Shown: piece by piece, positions 5,367-12,613 of the stretch
Layout: every line of letters starts with the position of its first letter
Position numbering within the stretch: position 1 is the stretch's first letter
DNA from: Bifidobacteriaceae bacterium
Lineage (GTDB): Bacteria > Actinomycetota > Actinomycetes > Actinomycetales > WQXJ01
NCBI GenBank assembly: GCA_031272565.1
Contig: JAISTN010000266.1
Coordinates: 1 to 13,337 of the forward strand
Direction: 5' to 3'
DNA: 13,337 nt
Made by a program: the position numbers and the translations under genes
Notes under the pieces: generated by a model
Told to the model about the DNA's origin: nothing
The model's input: the letters and a program-made list of their open reading frames with translations, nothing else
The model's database searches: none

Positions 5367-7304
5367 CTAGACCTGCAACACCTGCACCCCGAAAGGCGGC
5401 AGGGCCAAGGCGGGGCCCACCTTCTGGCGCGTGACCACGTCGATGCCGCTGCCGGGGCTGTCGTCCACCAGTAAGTCCACCTTCAACGGTTTGGGGCTCA
5501 GCGAGACCACCCAGGCGAAGCGCCGGCCGTCTTCGTGGTACATGACATCCGAGTAGACCTGATCGTTGTGGGCGATCACGTCCGGACGCAGACCGGCCTC
5601 GGCGGCCAGCGCGACGTAGAACCAGGGTGTGAAGTCGTCGTTGTTGGCGTCTGCTTGGACGGCGGCGTAGTACTCGATCGGGTAGGCACCCAGGTAGATG
5701 GCACCCTGGCCCACTGGGCGTCGTACCAGGGCCGGGCGGCCGGCCGCGTCCTGCAGCAAGACCTGAACCCCGGCCGGGGCCGGCCCCAGCGGCAGGTAAG
5801 ACCGGCCATAGCCTTCGCCGGCCACCGGGAAGGCAAAGGTGTCGCCGGGGGTCAGGCTGCCAAAGGCGGTCACCACGGTCAGTTCCACCGTCTCACCAGG
5901 CAGGTCGTTGAGTCCGTACCGCAACTCGTGCCCGATGCCGAACACCGGTTCCAGCGCCGGCCACCAGGCGCCACGTTGGTTTGGGTTCTCCCCGGCCCAC
6001 CATGAGACGTAGACGTGACTGCCGGCAGCGGCGGCCTTGAGCAAACGGGGCCAGGTCTGGCCCAGGAGGGCCTTGTTCGAGCCGGCCAGGATCAACCGGG
6101 CCTGGGATAGGTCGGCCCCGCTAGATTCGCGGATGATGGCGGGACGTAATTCGGCCCGTTTGGCCGTGATCCAGGTTTGGAAGGCGATCTCCACCATCAG
6201 TTCCCGGTCCCGCAGGTGGCGGGCGCCATCGGCCAGCGGCAGGTCAAGGTCGATGTGGGCGGGGAACAGCACTGCGACGTCGGTGTCCGCCCGGTGGAGG
6301 TGTTGGAAGTCGGTGGCGGCCAAGACTTGGCCAAACGTGGTCAGCTCGGCCAGCGCCGGCTTGGCCGTGCCGTCCGTGGTCAGCAGGCCAAAGCCAAGCT
6401 CGTAGGGGTGCGAGGAATAGGGTTCGTCCGCGGCTAGGTCGAAGTCGGTGTTGTTCCACGCCATCCAGCCGGTGGCGCCGGCCAAGAGGGACGAGTGCAG
6501 GGTTTGGCGGTAGTAGTTGGCGGCCCCGGTGCGGGACACGAAGGTGTCGGTGACGCCGAACTCTTCCAGGATGACCGGCTTGCCGCGGTGGGACAGCTCG
6601 CAGATGAAGGCCGCCCGGAGCATCTGGCGTGTCTGGTCGTTGCCCCAGGGGTAGGAGTGGGGGCCGTAGAAATCGACCACGTCCTGGCCGTCGGCGAGCC
6701 GGAAGCCGTTGTCGGTGGCGATCACTTCCTGGTTCCACACGCCATCGCCTAGGGAAACCGGCTTGGTGGAGCCACCCGCGCGCACGGCGGCGGTGGTGAT
6801 CAGGCCCCAGGCCCGGGCGTATTCACGCGGCGTGGGGCCGGTGTACCAGGGCATTTCGTTGGAGATCAGCCAGGCCGCCACGGCCGGCGAATCCCCGGCC
6901 GCCTTGACTACTTCCCGGATGTAGAAGGCCTGTTGGCCCAGCATGAAGCCGTCCTTGAACAGGTCCCGGCCCTGGCGCCAGGCCGGGTCCCAGTTCGAGC
7001 CTGACATGTGGCCAACAATGAAGGTTGGCACCGTGGGCAAGCCGGTGTCCTCGCAAGCCTTGAGGAAGCGGCCGAAACGTTCCAGCATGGCCGGGTCCAG
7101 GCGGTCCGGCTCAGGGTGGAAATCTGGCCAGAACAGGAACGACCTGGTGACCGTGAGGCCAGCCTCTTTCAGCCGGGCCAGTTCGGACCGCACCAGGGCG
7201 TCGTCGTAGGTCCGCCACATGAACGGCCCGCCCAGGCGGGACCAATAGTTGACTCCCAGCCACGGACTGGGTTGTGGCAGATGAAGAGAGGGACGTGAGA
7301 TCAA
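5367..7304 (-). CDS. GH5-like (clan GH-A) intracellular glycoside hydrolase, beta-mannosidase/beta-galactosidase type
   Basis: A cytoplasmic glycosidase of 645 residues with no signal peptide. Residue numbers count from the TTG start. The TIM barrel covers about 14-325: LGVNYWSR on strand 1, RSFLFWPDF on strand 2, acid/base E150 in ISNEMPWY, H216 in DFYGPHSYPW, nucleophile probably E248 in VILEEFG, and W282 in GWMAWNNTDF. The second half has a flavodoxin-like, GH42-style trimerisation-like region (about 335-500, VAVLFPAHI, YVSWW) and a C-terminal beta domain. Architecture and motifs recall the GH5_18 beta-mannosidases of bifidobacteria, but subfamily and substrate are inferred. GTG 7337 is also in frame, but a strong AAGGAGG lies 8 bases ahead of TTG 7304, which I prefer. 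It would act on imported oligosaccharides; no transporter is in view. Confidence 0.85.
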   Translation of the reverse strand: MISRPSLHLPQPSPWLGVNYWSRLGGPFMWRTYDDALVRSELARLKEAGLTVTRSFLFWPDFHPEPDRLDPAMLERFGRFLKACEDTGLPTVPTFIVGHMSGSNWDPAWRQGRDLFKDGFMLGQQAFYIREVVKAAGDSPAVAAWLISNEMPWYTGPTPREYARAWGLITTAAVRAGGSTKPVSLGDGVWNQEVIATDNGFRLADGQDVVDFYGPHSYPWGNDQTRQMLRAAFICELSHRGKPVILEEFGVTDTFVSRTGAANYYRQTLHSSLLAGATGWMAWNNTDFDLAADEPYSSHPYELGFGLLTTDGTAKPALAELTTFGQVLAATDFQHLHRADTDVAVLFPAHIDLDLPLADGARHLRDRELMVEIAFQTWITAKRAELRPAIIRESSGADLSQARLILAGSNKALLGQTWPRLLKAAAAGSHVYVSWWAGENPNQRGAWWPALEPVFGIGHELRYGLNDLPGETVELTVVTAFGSLTPGDTFAFPVAGEGYGRSYLPLGPAPAGVQVLLQDAAGRPALVRRPVGQGAIYLGAYPIEYYAAVQADANNDDFTPWFYVALAAEAGLRPDVIAHNDQVYSDVMYHEDGRRFAWVVSLSPKPLKVDLLVDDSPGSGIDVVTRQKVGPALALPPFGVQVLQV

Positions 7305-7312
7305 CGGGACCG

Positions 7313-7319
7313 CCTCCTT
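7313..7319 (-). promoter_or_regulatory. Ribosome binding site fixing a TTG start for the glycosidase
   Basis: AAGGAGG on the minus strand, 8 bases from TTG at 7304-7302. It lies inside the reading frame that would begin at GTG 7337, so it decides for the shorter protein. Confidence 0.75.
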
Positions 7320-7378
7320 GCGCTCCGACCGGGCCACCCTAACAGACCGATACTAGGGGATGGCCCGGCGGCGCTTCA

Positions 7379-7413
7379 TGGGGCCCCGGCGCCCGCCAGG
7401 GGCCGGGGCCCCA
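7379..7413 (-). terminator. Hairpin terminator downstream of hsp20
   Basis: Perfect 12-bp inverted repeat TGGGGCCCCGGC / GCCGGGGCCCCA (7379-7390 and 7402-7413) with an 11-base loop, 45 bases beyond the Hsp20 stop and 75 bases before the glycosidase start. There is no T-run, as is common for actinobacterial terminators. It separates the hsp20 transcript from the glycosidase. Confidence 0.7.
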
Positions 7414-7457
7414 CTACATCGGTTGCCAACGCTGGGAGCGGTGCCCGAGCTGGCGCG

Positions 7458-7907
7458 TCAGGGCTGTTCGATCACCTGGCTGCCTGGGGCGGTGGCCACG
7501 GCGATCTTGCGCGGCTTGGCTTCTTCCGCCACCGGGATGGTCAGGGTCAAGACGCCGTCGGCGTAGGCGGCCTCGATCTTGCCGGTGTCCAGGCCCCGGC
7601 CCAGCGCGATCTGCCGGGCGTAGGTGCCGTAGCTGCGCTCACGGGAGACCCAGCCGTTGTTTTCCTGGGAAGTGTCCACGTCTTCTGCCGCCCGTTCGGC
7701 GCGCACCGTCAGGGCCCGGTCATCCAGGTCGATGTCGATGCTGCCGGGGGTGACCCCAGGTAGGTCGATCTTGACGACAAAGACGTCGCCCTTGCGGTAC
7801 AGGTCCATCGGCATCACGTGGGAGTCGCTCGCAATGGCGCGCGACACCTGGTTGAACAGCCGGTCCATGTCGCGGAACGGATTGAGAGAGGTGTACTGGT
7901 CGCTCAT
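7458..7907 (-). CDS. hsp20: Small heat-shock protein, Hsp20/alpha-crystallin family
   Basis: A 149-residue ATP-independent holdase that forms oligomers and keeps unfolding proteins soluble in the cytoplasm. The N-terminal arm (1-32, NPFRDMDRLFNQV) is followed by the alpha-crystallin domain at about 33-127: MPMDLYRKGDVFVVKIDLPGV, RALTVRAER, and the family signature AYADGVLTLTIPV at 114-126. A short tail has an I-x-V motif (IAV, 135-137), which in this family docks onto neighbouring dimers. The frame is open upstream to 7991, but ATG 7907 has AAGGAG 7 bases before it and the product then begins like its relatives, so I use that start. Two tandem HAIR-type operators lie 69-117 bases upstream, implying control by HspR-type repression released on heat stress. 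A hairpin terminator follows. It is a single-gene unit. Confidence 0.95.
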   Translation of the reverse strand: MSDQYTSLNPFRDMDRLFNQVSRAIASDSHVMPMDLYRKGDVFVVKIDLPGVTPGSIDIDLDDRALTVRAERAAEDVDTSQENNGWVSRERSYGTYARQIALGRGLDTGKIEAAYADGVLTLTIPVAEEAKPRKIAVATAPGSQVIEQP

Positions 7908-7975
7908 GGTTTCACTCCTTGTGACTGGCCCGGGCCGCTGGCCGGCCGCGGGGCGAGCGGGAGGCCGCTCGCAAA

Positions 7976-7996
7976 GTTGAGTGTACCACACTCAGG
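7976..7996. promoter_or_regulatory. HAIR-type HspR operator, proximal copy
   Basis: GTTGAGT-N7-ACTCAGG. It matches 12 of 14 bases of the known HspR-associated inverted repeat (CTTGAGT-N7-ACTCAAG) with the exact 7-base spacer. A -10-like TACACT on the minus strand (7980-7985) lies inside it, so binding would block hsp20 transcription. Confidence 0.75.
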
Positions 7997-8003
7997 TTCG
8001 GAA

Positions 8004-8024
8004 GTTGAGCCATAGAGACTCAAG
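8004..8024. promoter_or_regulatory. HAIR-type HspR operator, distal copy
   Basis: GTTGAGC-N7-ACTCAAG, with one perfect half-site, one 5/7 half-site and the correct spacer. Its centre is 28 bp from the proximal copy, close to 2.7 helical turns. Tandem HAIR sites suggest cooperative repression of hsp20. Confidence 0.7.
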
Positions 8025-8125
8025 TCTTGGTTTGGACGTGTGAGATGTGAGCATCGTCACACCGCCAGCGGGCCCAACAGGGCCGGCGCGGTAGGTCAGA
8101 ACCGAGCTGTCGAGGCCCAGTGAGA

Positions 8126-8148
8126 CCGGCGGCCCCTGGGGCCGCCGG
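8126..8148. repeat. Perfect GC-rich hairpin between divergent hsp20 and dehydrogenase genes
   Basis: CCGGCGGCCCC / GGGGCCGCCGG, 11-bp arms around a single T (the real loop would be wider). It sits about 92 bases before the dehydrogenase ATG and 219 bases upstream of hsp20. A terminator is unexpected between divergent promoters. It could belong to the leader of the dehydrogenase mRNA, end a small unrecognised transcript, or be a remnant. A weak -10-like TATACG follows at 8165-8170. Otherwise 8025-8239 shows nothing I can name. Confidence 0.5.
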
Positions 8149-8239
8149 GCCGCCGTGATAACCTATACGGACCGCGCCGGCCCGCAACGACGCCGCCGCG
8201 TGGTAGTCATCTACGGAACTCATGAGAAGGGTTGAAACT

Positions 8240-9289
8240 ATGAAGGTCGTGCAAGTCGGCTGCGGCAAAATGTCCGCCTACACCATGCGCTACGTACTCG
8301 AAAGGCAAGGTGAACTGGTCGGCGCCTACGATGTGGTCGAGAGTGTCATCGGGAAAGACGTCTCAGAAATCATCGGCGGCGATCCCCTGGGCGTCATTGT
8401 CGAGCCCGTGTCGGAACTCGACGCCTCGCTGAAGCGTGTCCAGCCGGATATCGCCATCATCACCACCAAATCACTGGTCGCCTCCATCTATCCGGTGCTG
8501 GAAGTGCTGGCCGCCAATCATGTCAACGGCGTCTCGATTTGCGAGGAGCTGTTCTACGCTTGGGATTCCAATCCCGGCGTCTCCAAGAAGATCGACGAAC
8601 TGGCCAAGGCCAACGGCGTCACCTTCACCGGCAGCGGCTACCAGGACGTGTCCTGGGGTTCCATGGTGACGGCTCTGGCCGCCACCGCCGCCTCCTTCAA
8701 GAAGGTCCACGGCATCAGCAGCTACGACCTGGAAGACTACGGCCTGGAGACCGCCGCCATGCACGGCGCCGGCCTGACCATGGAGCAGTTCCAGAAGGAA
8801 ATCCTGGACGTCAACAACATCAGCCAAGAGGAAATGGAGCGGCTGATCGCCGCTGGCGAATTCCTACCTGGCTACATGTGGCCGGTCAATGGCTGGGTCG
8901 CCTCCGCGCTTGGTCTACATGTGACCAAGATGACACAAACCGCCAAAGCCACCACCCACACGGAGGATCTGTTCTCCAAGACGCTGGGCCGGGTTATTCC
9001 GGCGGGCGATGCCACCGGTTTGCTGACCGTGGTGACATCGGAAACCGAAGAAGGCGTGACGGTTGTCACAGAATGCATTGGCGCCGTGTTTGCGCCCGGT
9101 GAGTTCGACGTCAACGAATGGCGCATCGAAGGCGAACCGGATATGCGGTTCGTCATGGAACGGCCCGCCACGGTCGAAATGACCTGCGCCTGCGCGGTCA
9201 ACCGCCTGCCGGACGTGATCGCGGCCGAGCCGGGCTACGTCACCTCGGAGAAGCTGCCGGATCTGAAGTTCCGCCGCACCTTCGCCTAG
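8240..9289 (+). CDS. DapB-fold NAD(P)-dependent amine dehydrogenase / 2,4-diaminopentanoate dehydrogenase-like protein
   Basis: A 349-residue oxidoreductase related to the dihydrodipicolinate-reductase-like group that includes clostridial 2,4-diaminopentanoate dehydrogenase and native amine dehydrogenases, which interconvert amines and carbonyls with NAD(P). Visible features are the N-terminal Rossmann strand and glycine loop KVVQVGCGKM (G7, G9), a second segment DIAIITTKS (70-78), GVSICEELFY with adjacent acids E102/E103 (97-106), and GSGYQD at 131-136 where relatives have G(T/S)GxNPG. I choose ATG 8240, which has GAGAAGG 9 bases before it, over the in-frame ATG at 8222. The gene is visibly less GC-rich than its neighbours (about 57% in one 60-base sample). 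No ornithine/lysine fermentation partner genes are adjacent, so the substrate is open. It is transcribed alone, divergent from hsp20, and ends at a strong hairpin. Confidence 0.75.
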   Translation: MKVVQVGCGKMSAYTMRYVLERQGELVGAYDVVESVIGKDVSEIIGGDPLGVIVEPVSELDASLKRVQPDIAIITTKSLVASIYPVLEVLAANHVNGVSICEELFYAWDSNPGVSKKIDELAKANGVTFTGSGYQDVSWGSMVTALAATAASFKKVHGISSYDLEDYGLETAAMHGAGLTMEQFQKEILDVNNISQEEMERLIAAGEFLPGYMWPVNGWVASALGLHVTKMTQTAKATTHTEDLFSKTLGRVIPAGDATGLLTVVTSETEEGVTVVTECIGAVFAPGEFDVNEWRIEGEPDMRFVMERPATVEMTCACAVNRLPDVIAAEPGYVTSEKLPDLKFRRTFA

Positions 9290-9306
9290 AACACAACAGC
9301 AGAGAC

Positions 9307-9342
9307 GATAAGGGCCGGGCCCCAGGGGGCCCGGCCCTTATC
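9307..9342. terminator. Bidirectional hairpin terminator between convergent genes
   Basis: Perfect 17-bp inverted repeat (9307-9323 and 9326-9342), starting GATAAGGGCC and ending GGCCCTTATC, with a 2-base centre. It begins 17 bases after the dehydrogenase stop and lies 20 bases beyond the end of the convergent DUF2339 gene, so it can serve both. No T-tract follows on either side. Confidence 0.85.
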
Positions 9343-9361
9343 TAGTAGGACGGAAACTACG

Positions 9362-11986
9362 TTACCTGGCTGGCTGCGCAGCTACGCTAGGACCAGCCTG
9401 GCCGGGGGTGGCTGAAGAGCCAGCCGGCAGCGCTGGCGCTGCGGGCGTGGCCGGGACCGCAGACGCCGCTGGGCGCTGAAACTGCTTGACCGCAAAGTTG
9501 TACAACGCGGAGATGCCGAAACAGATCAGCCCGCCGCCGATGAAGGCGATGACCCGCATGGCGGTGTCCCTGTCAGCCAGGTCATAGGTGACCAGCTTCA
9601 AGACGCAGGCGATGGTCACCACCAGGCCATACAGACGCAGGGGCTGGGTGCGGGACCAGAAGCCGGCGGCAATGATCAGCAGGGCAGCCCCCAGGCAGAC
9701 CAGGCTGAAGGGATAAGCGGGGCCGAACCAGTCGAACAGGGCGGCTGCGAGCCCCAAGATCAGGCTGTTGACCGCCAGGGCGGTGCCGTATTCGACTTGA
9801 GGCGGGAATGCGTCCGGGGTGCCGCCCCGCAGGGCCAGCGCGTTGGCGGCGGCGCACAGCCGGACACGTTCGGCCAGCAGCGCCAGGCAGGCGAACCCAG
9901 CCACGATCAGCAGCACCGCCGAGGTCCCTGTACCCAAGCGCAGGCCCAAGACTACGGCCAGGCTCAGGGCCGCCACGAACTCGCACAGCCGGTAGACCAC
10001 CAGTGGGTGGTCCTGCTTGGCGCAATGCAGCCCCCACAGGGCCAGCACGGTGATCAAGGCGAACAGGGCGGCGCCGTAGTTCAGGGGCGCCAGGCACAAG
10101 ATGTCCGCCAGCGAGGCTTCGAAGGCCAAGAAGCGGCCAAACCGGAACATGTCCCTGTTCGGTTCGGTCAAGGCGGTGGGCAGGTCCCGCCAGGCCCAGG
10201 TGACCAGGACCAACAACCCGGCCAGATAGGCCAGGGAGGCGAAAACGGTCCAGTGGTGGGTCAGTTCGGAATAACCCAGCCCTGGCAGCAGCATGAAGAG
10301 CGCATCCAGCAAGAGCAGGACCCGGCCGGTCCCGGCGACCACCTGGTTGTCTGCCCAACGGCCGGTGCTCAAGGCGAACACGGCCAGCACAATCAACCAG
10401 GTCAGGTGCGGGCTGGCCTGGTCGAACTCGGTGGCGGCAATGACGTGTTCCAGCAGCAGGAACACGGCCCCCATGATCAGGCAGAACACGGTGACGGACT
10501 CCAGTGCCGCCGGGAAACTGACCTTGCGGCGCACCGCCATCATGGCCACGGCCAGTCCCAGCAGCACGGCCAGGGTGACGGCCACGCCAACCAGCACGGC
10601 CGGGTAGTAGCGGGGTTGGGGCAGGTACTGTTGCTGGTTTTGGCTGATCAACACCAGCTTGACCACCACCCAGTAACAGTCAAGGACCACCAGGATGCCC
10701 CACAGTCCCAGGTTGGCGATCTGGGCGCCGATCTGCGTGTCGCTGTCCTTCAGCCGGATGATCGAAACGAACAGCAGGTAGGCCAGGAAGGTGCCGCCAG
10801 CGAACTGGGCCAGGAAGGTGGTGGCCACCAAGCCGTCCGGCAGGCCGGCACCGAAGCCAGGTTGGAGGGTGTTGAACCGGTCCCACATCACGATGCTGGA
10901 AAAGCCCATCAGCGCCAGCGTGGCGTAGAGGCCAAAGCGGTACATCACTTTGCAGCACAGGATGTTGCCCACAACGATGATGCCCGTGGAAACAAGCTGG
11001 TACACCAGCAGCAGCACCAGCCGGCTGCCGTCCAGACCGGTCAGATACCCAATCACCACCGAGGCCAGCATGCCGCAGTGCGCCAGGATGCCGATCAGCA
11101 GCGAGTGGGCTTGGCGGGCCGCCAGCAGAGCCATGGCCGTCCATACGGTCAGCAGGCTGAACGCAGCCATGTCCCCCAAGGCGTGGAAGTACAGGTGGGA
11201 CACCTGGATGGAGATGAAGAAGGCCCCCAAGCCGGTCCCCAGCAGGGCGTGGGTGAAGTAGTTGGCGTAGCGCCGGTCCAGTAGGCAGCCGGCCCCGGTC
11301 AGCAGGGCGCTAAGCAGGAACATCAAGGTGATCTTGGCGGCTTGGGACAGGTGGGGCACCACCAGCACGCCCAGGAAGATCAGGCCCAGGAAGACCAGCA
11401 CCGAAGCGACAATGCCCAGAATGTTGCGGCCAAACAGGTTTTCCCAAGAGTGCCGGGAGGCTTTGGGCTGGCGGTCCGGGCTGGCTGGCGGTTCGGTTGG
11501 CGGCAAATTGGGTGGCGGGGTCTGGGCCTCGGGGGTGGCAACAACCGTTGGGGTGGCCACCGCCTCGGGTTCGGTGGCCAACGGGCCCGGGCTTGGCTGC
11601 GTGGCCACCGGTTCAAGTTCGGCCATGGCCGGTTCTGCGGGGGGTGGCGGGGCAACCGCCAGGATCTCGGTCAAGTCAGCTTCCCGCAGGCCGCCGATGC
11701 CGTCCGGTGGGCGGGCGGCATCGGGCACGGCATGTGGCCTGACCGCCGGTGGGGCCGGTGCCGTCGCCACGGCCAGCGCGGTCTGGACGGTGGGGCCGGG
11801 TGGAGCGGCCGGCTGTGCCACCGGTGCCGGTGCCGGGACGGGCCGCGCCCGGCTGGGGGCTGGTTGCAGGCTGATGATGCGGGCGGTGAGGTCCGCCACG
11901 CTGGCCTCGAGAGAGCCGAGCCGGGCGAGCGCCCCGATCAGTAGCGCCAAGGTGATGAGGCTCAGCAGGGTGATTATGCCAGACAT
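9362..11986 (-). CDS. DUF2339 family large polytopic membrane protein
   Basis: An 874-residue membrane protein. An N-terminal helix (3-20) and a short amphipathic coil (22-40) are followed by about 140 residues of Pro/Ala/Glu-rich linker. From about 187 (NLFGRNILGIVASVLVFLG) to 840 there is an almost continuous series of membrane helices, probably more than 20, and then a Pro/Ala-rich tail. The LFGRNILG entry to the first bundle helix and the overall layout fit DUF2339, a family of unknown function often encoded near envelope genes. I see no catalytic motif. ATG 11986 has GAAGGG 8 bases upstream and starts one base after the XRE stop (TGACATG), so translation is coupled to the regulator. The role is unknown; an envelope or transport role is a guess. 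Several large frames on the opposite strand across this gene are shadows. Confidence 0.85.
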   Translation of the reverse strand: MSGIITLLSLITLALLIGALARLGSLEASVADLTARIISLQPAPSRARPVPAPAPVAQPAAPPGPTVQTALAVATAPAPPAVRPHAVPDAARPPDGIGGLREADLTEILAVAPPPPAEPAMAELEPVATQPSPGPLATEPEAVATPTVVATPEAQTPPPNLPPTEPPASPDRQPKASRHSWENLFGRNILGIVASVLVFLGLIFLGVLVVPHLSQAAKITLMFLLSALLTGAGCLLDRRYANYFTHALLGTGLGAFFISIQVSHLYFHALGDMAAFSLLTVWTAMALLAARQAHSLLIGILAHCGMLASVVIGYLTGLDGSRLVLLLVYQLVSTGIIVVGNILCCKVMYRFGLYATLALMGFSSIVMWDRFNTLQPGFGAGLPDGLVATTFLAQFAGGTFLAYLLFVSIIRLKDSDTQIGAQIANLGLWGILVVLDCYWVVVKLVLISQNQQQYLPQPRYYPAVLVGVAVTLAVLLGLAVAMMAVRRKVSFPAALESVTVFCLIMGAVFLLLEHVIAATEFDQASPHLTWLIVLAVFALSTGRWADNQVVAGTGRVLLLLDALFMLLPGLGYSELTHHWTVFASLAYLAGLLVLVTWAWRDLPTALTEPNRDMFRFGRFLAFEASLADILCLAPLNYGAALFALITVLALWGLHCAKQDHPLVVYRLCEFVAALSLAVVLGLRLGTGTSAVLLIVAGFACLALLAERVRLCAAANALALRGGTPDAFPPQVEYGTALAVNSLILGLAAALFDWFGPAYPFSLVCLGAALLIIAAGFWSRTQPLRLYGLVVTIACVLKLVTYDLADRDTAMRVIAFIGGGLICFGISALYNFAVKQFQRPAASAVPATPAAPALPAGSSATPGQAGPSVAAQPAR

Positions 11987-11987
11987 G

Positions 11988-12467
11988 TCACTGCCCTTCT
12001 GTAAGGGGATGGTTGAAGATGGGGAGCAGTTCGTCCAGGTCGAAGGCGCTGGCGATGCGAGTCTTGTCGTGGGTGATGATGCGGTAGTGCTGCGAGATGA
12101 CGTTCTGCTGCAGGATGTAGCGGTCGTTTTCCATCACTGCGGTCCACCAGGTCGGTGAACCGGTGACGCGCCGCCGGTGAACGGGTTGGCCGGCAAAAGC
12201 GGCGGTTTGGATGAGGTCGACCGGGGTACCGCCAAAGGTGCCGGCAATCACTTCCGAGTCACCAAAGACTAGGCACAGGGCAACCGAACCGGTCCAGCCA
12301 AGAGTGCGCCGGCCCTTCTCGATGTCGACCAGGGTCTTCTTCGACAGGCCGAGGGCGTGGGCCATGGCGTCCTGGGTCAGGCCGGCTTCGACACGGACCA
12401 GCTTGACCTTGGCGTCGCAGGCGGCGATGAAGGTTTGGCGTTCGGTCGAATGATCGTTCTTTCCCAT
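11988..12467 (-). CDS. XRE-family helix-turn-helix regulator with unclassified C-terminal region
   Basis: A 159-residue protein. Residues about 20-58 form a lambda-repressor-type HTH (KLVRVEAGLTQDAMAHALGL, then SKKTLVDIEKGRRTLGW). The HTH is followed by SVALCLVFGDSEVI and then about 80 residues without a recognised motif (WWTAVMENDRYILQQN, ASAFDLDELLPIF), which may sense a ligand or mediate dimerisation. The frame is open far upstream (to 12812), but the upstream part is low-complexity Arg/Pro sequence over the divergent promoter. ATG 12467 sits just after a good promoter and palindrome, so I take it as the start, with an mRNA leader of at most a few bases. It is translationally coupled to the DUF2339 gene, which is probably its effector or target. 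It is likely autoregulated through the palindrome at its own -10. Confidence 0.85.
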   Translation of the reverse strand: MGKNDHSTERQTFIAACDAKVKLVRVEAGLTQDAMAHALGLSKKTLVDIEKGRRTLGWTGSVALCLVFGDSEVIAGTFGGTPVDLIQTAAFAGQPVHRRRVTGSPTWWTAVMENDRYILQQNVISQHYRIITHDKTRIASAFDLDELLPIFNHPLTEGQ

Positions 12468-12469
12468 AA

Positions 12470-12485
12470 AGTGTAAAGTTACACT
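12470..12485. promoter_or_regulatory. Palindromic operator AGTGTAA-N2-TTACACT over the XRE promoter
   Basis: Perfect 7-bp arms with a 2-base spacer, covering the -10 and ending 2 bases before the XRE start codon. This is a typical site size and position for autoregulation by an XRE repressor; the protein-site link is inference. Confidence 0.65.
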
Positions 12486-12503
12486 ATTCGGGCAAGATGT
12501 CAA
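12476..12503 (-). promoter_or_regulatory. Promoter of the XRE-DUF2339 unit, nearly leaderless
   Basis: On the minus strand a consensus -35 TTGACA (12498-12503) and -10 TAACTT (12476-12481) are separated by 16 bases. The -10 ends 8 bases before the ATG at 12467, so the transcript should start at or within 1-2 bases of the start codon. There is no room for a Shine-Dalgarno. Confidence 0.65.
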
Positions 12504-12557
12504 CCCTCCTGTGGGATGACAGCGCTGACCTCGCCGAACGGACGCCACACCATGCCA

Positions 12558-12563
12558 TACACT
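12558..12563 (+). promoter_or_regulatory. Possible -10 element for the TSUP transporter
   Basis: TACACT about 50 bases before the ATG at 12614. No good -35 is seen at the usual spacing, so this is tentative. Confidence 0.25.
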
Positions 12564-12613
12564 GCCCAAAGGCCTGGGCCTGGAGGCGGGCCGGAAGGAG
12601 CCAGCGGACAACC

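Noticed and set aside
7908..7991. N-terminal extension of Hsp20 by 28 residues
   Set aside because: The frame is open, but AAGGAG sits 7 bases before the internal ATG 7907 and the extension would run into the HAIR operator.
8020..8268. Minus-strand frame of 82 codons in the hsp20/dehydrogenase gap
   Set aside because: It overlaps the HAIR site, the hairpin and the dehydrogenase start, has no ribosome site, and no recognisable product.
9797..11284. Plus-strand open frame of 495 codons
   Set aside because: It is antisense to the DUF2339 membrane helices; the product is Gln/His/Gly-rich, as expected from reading Leu/Val/Ala codons backwards.
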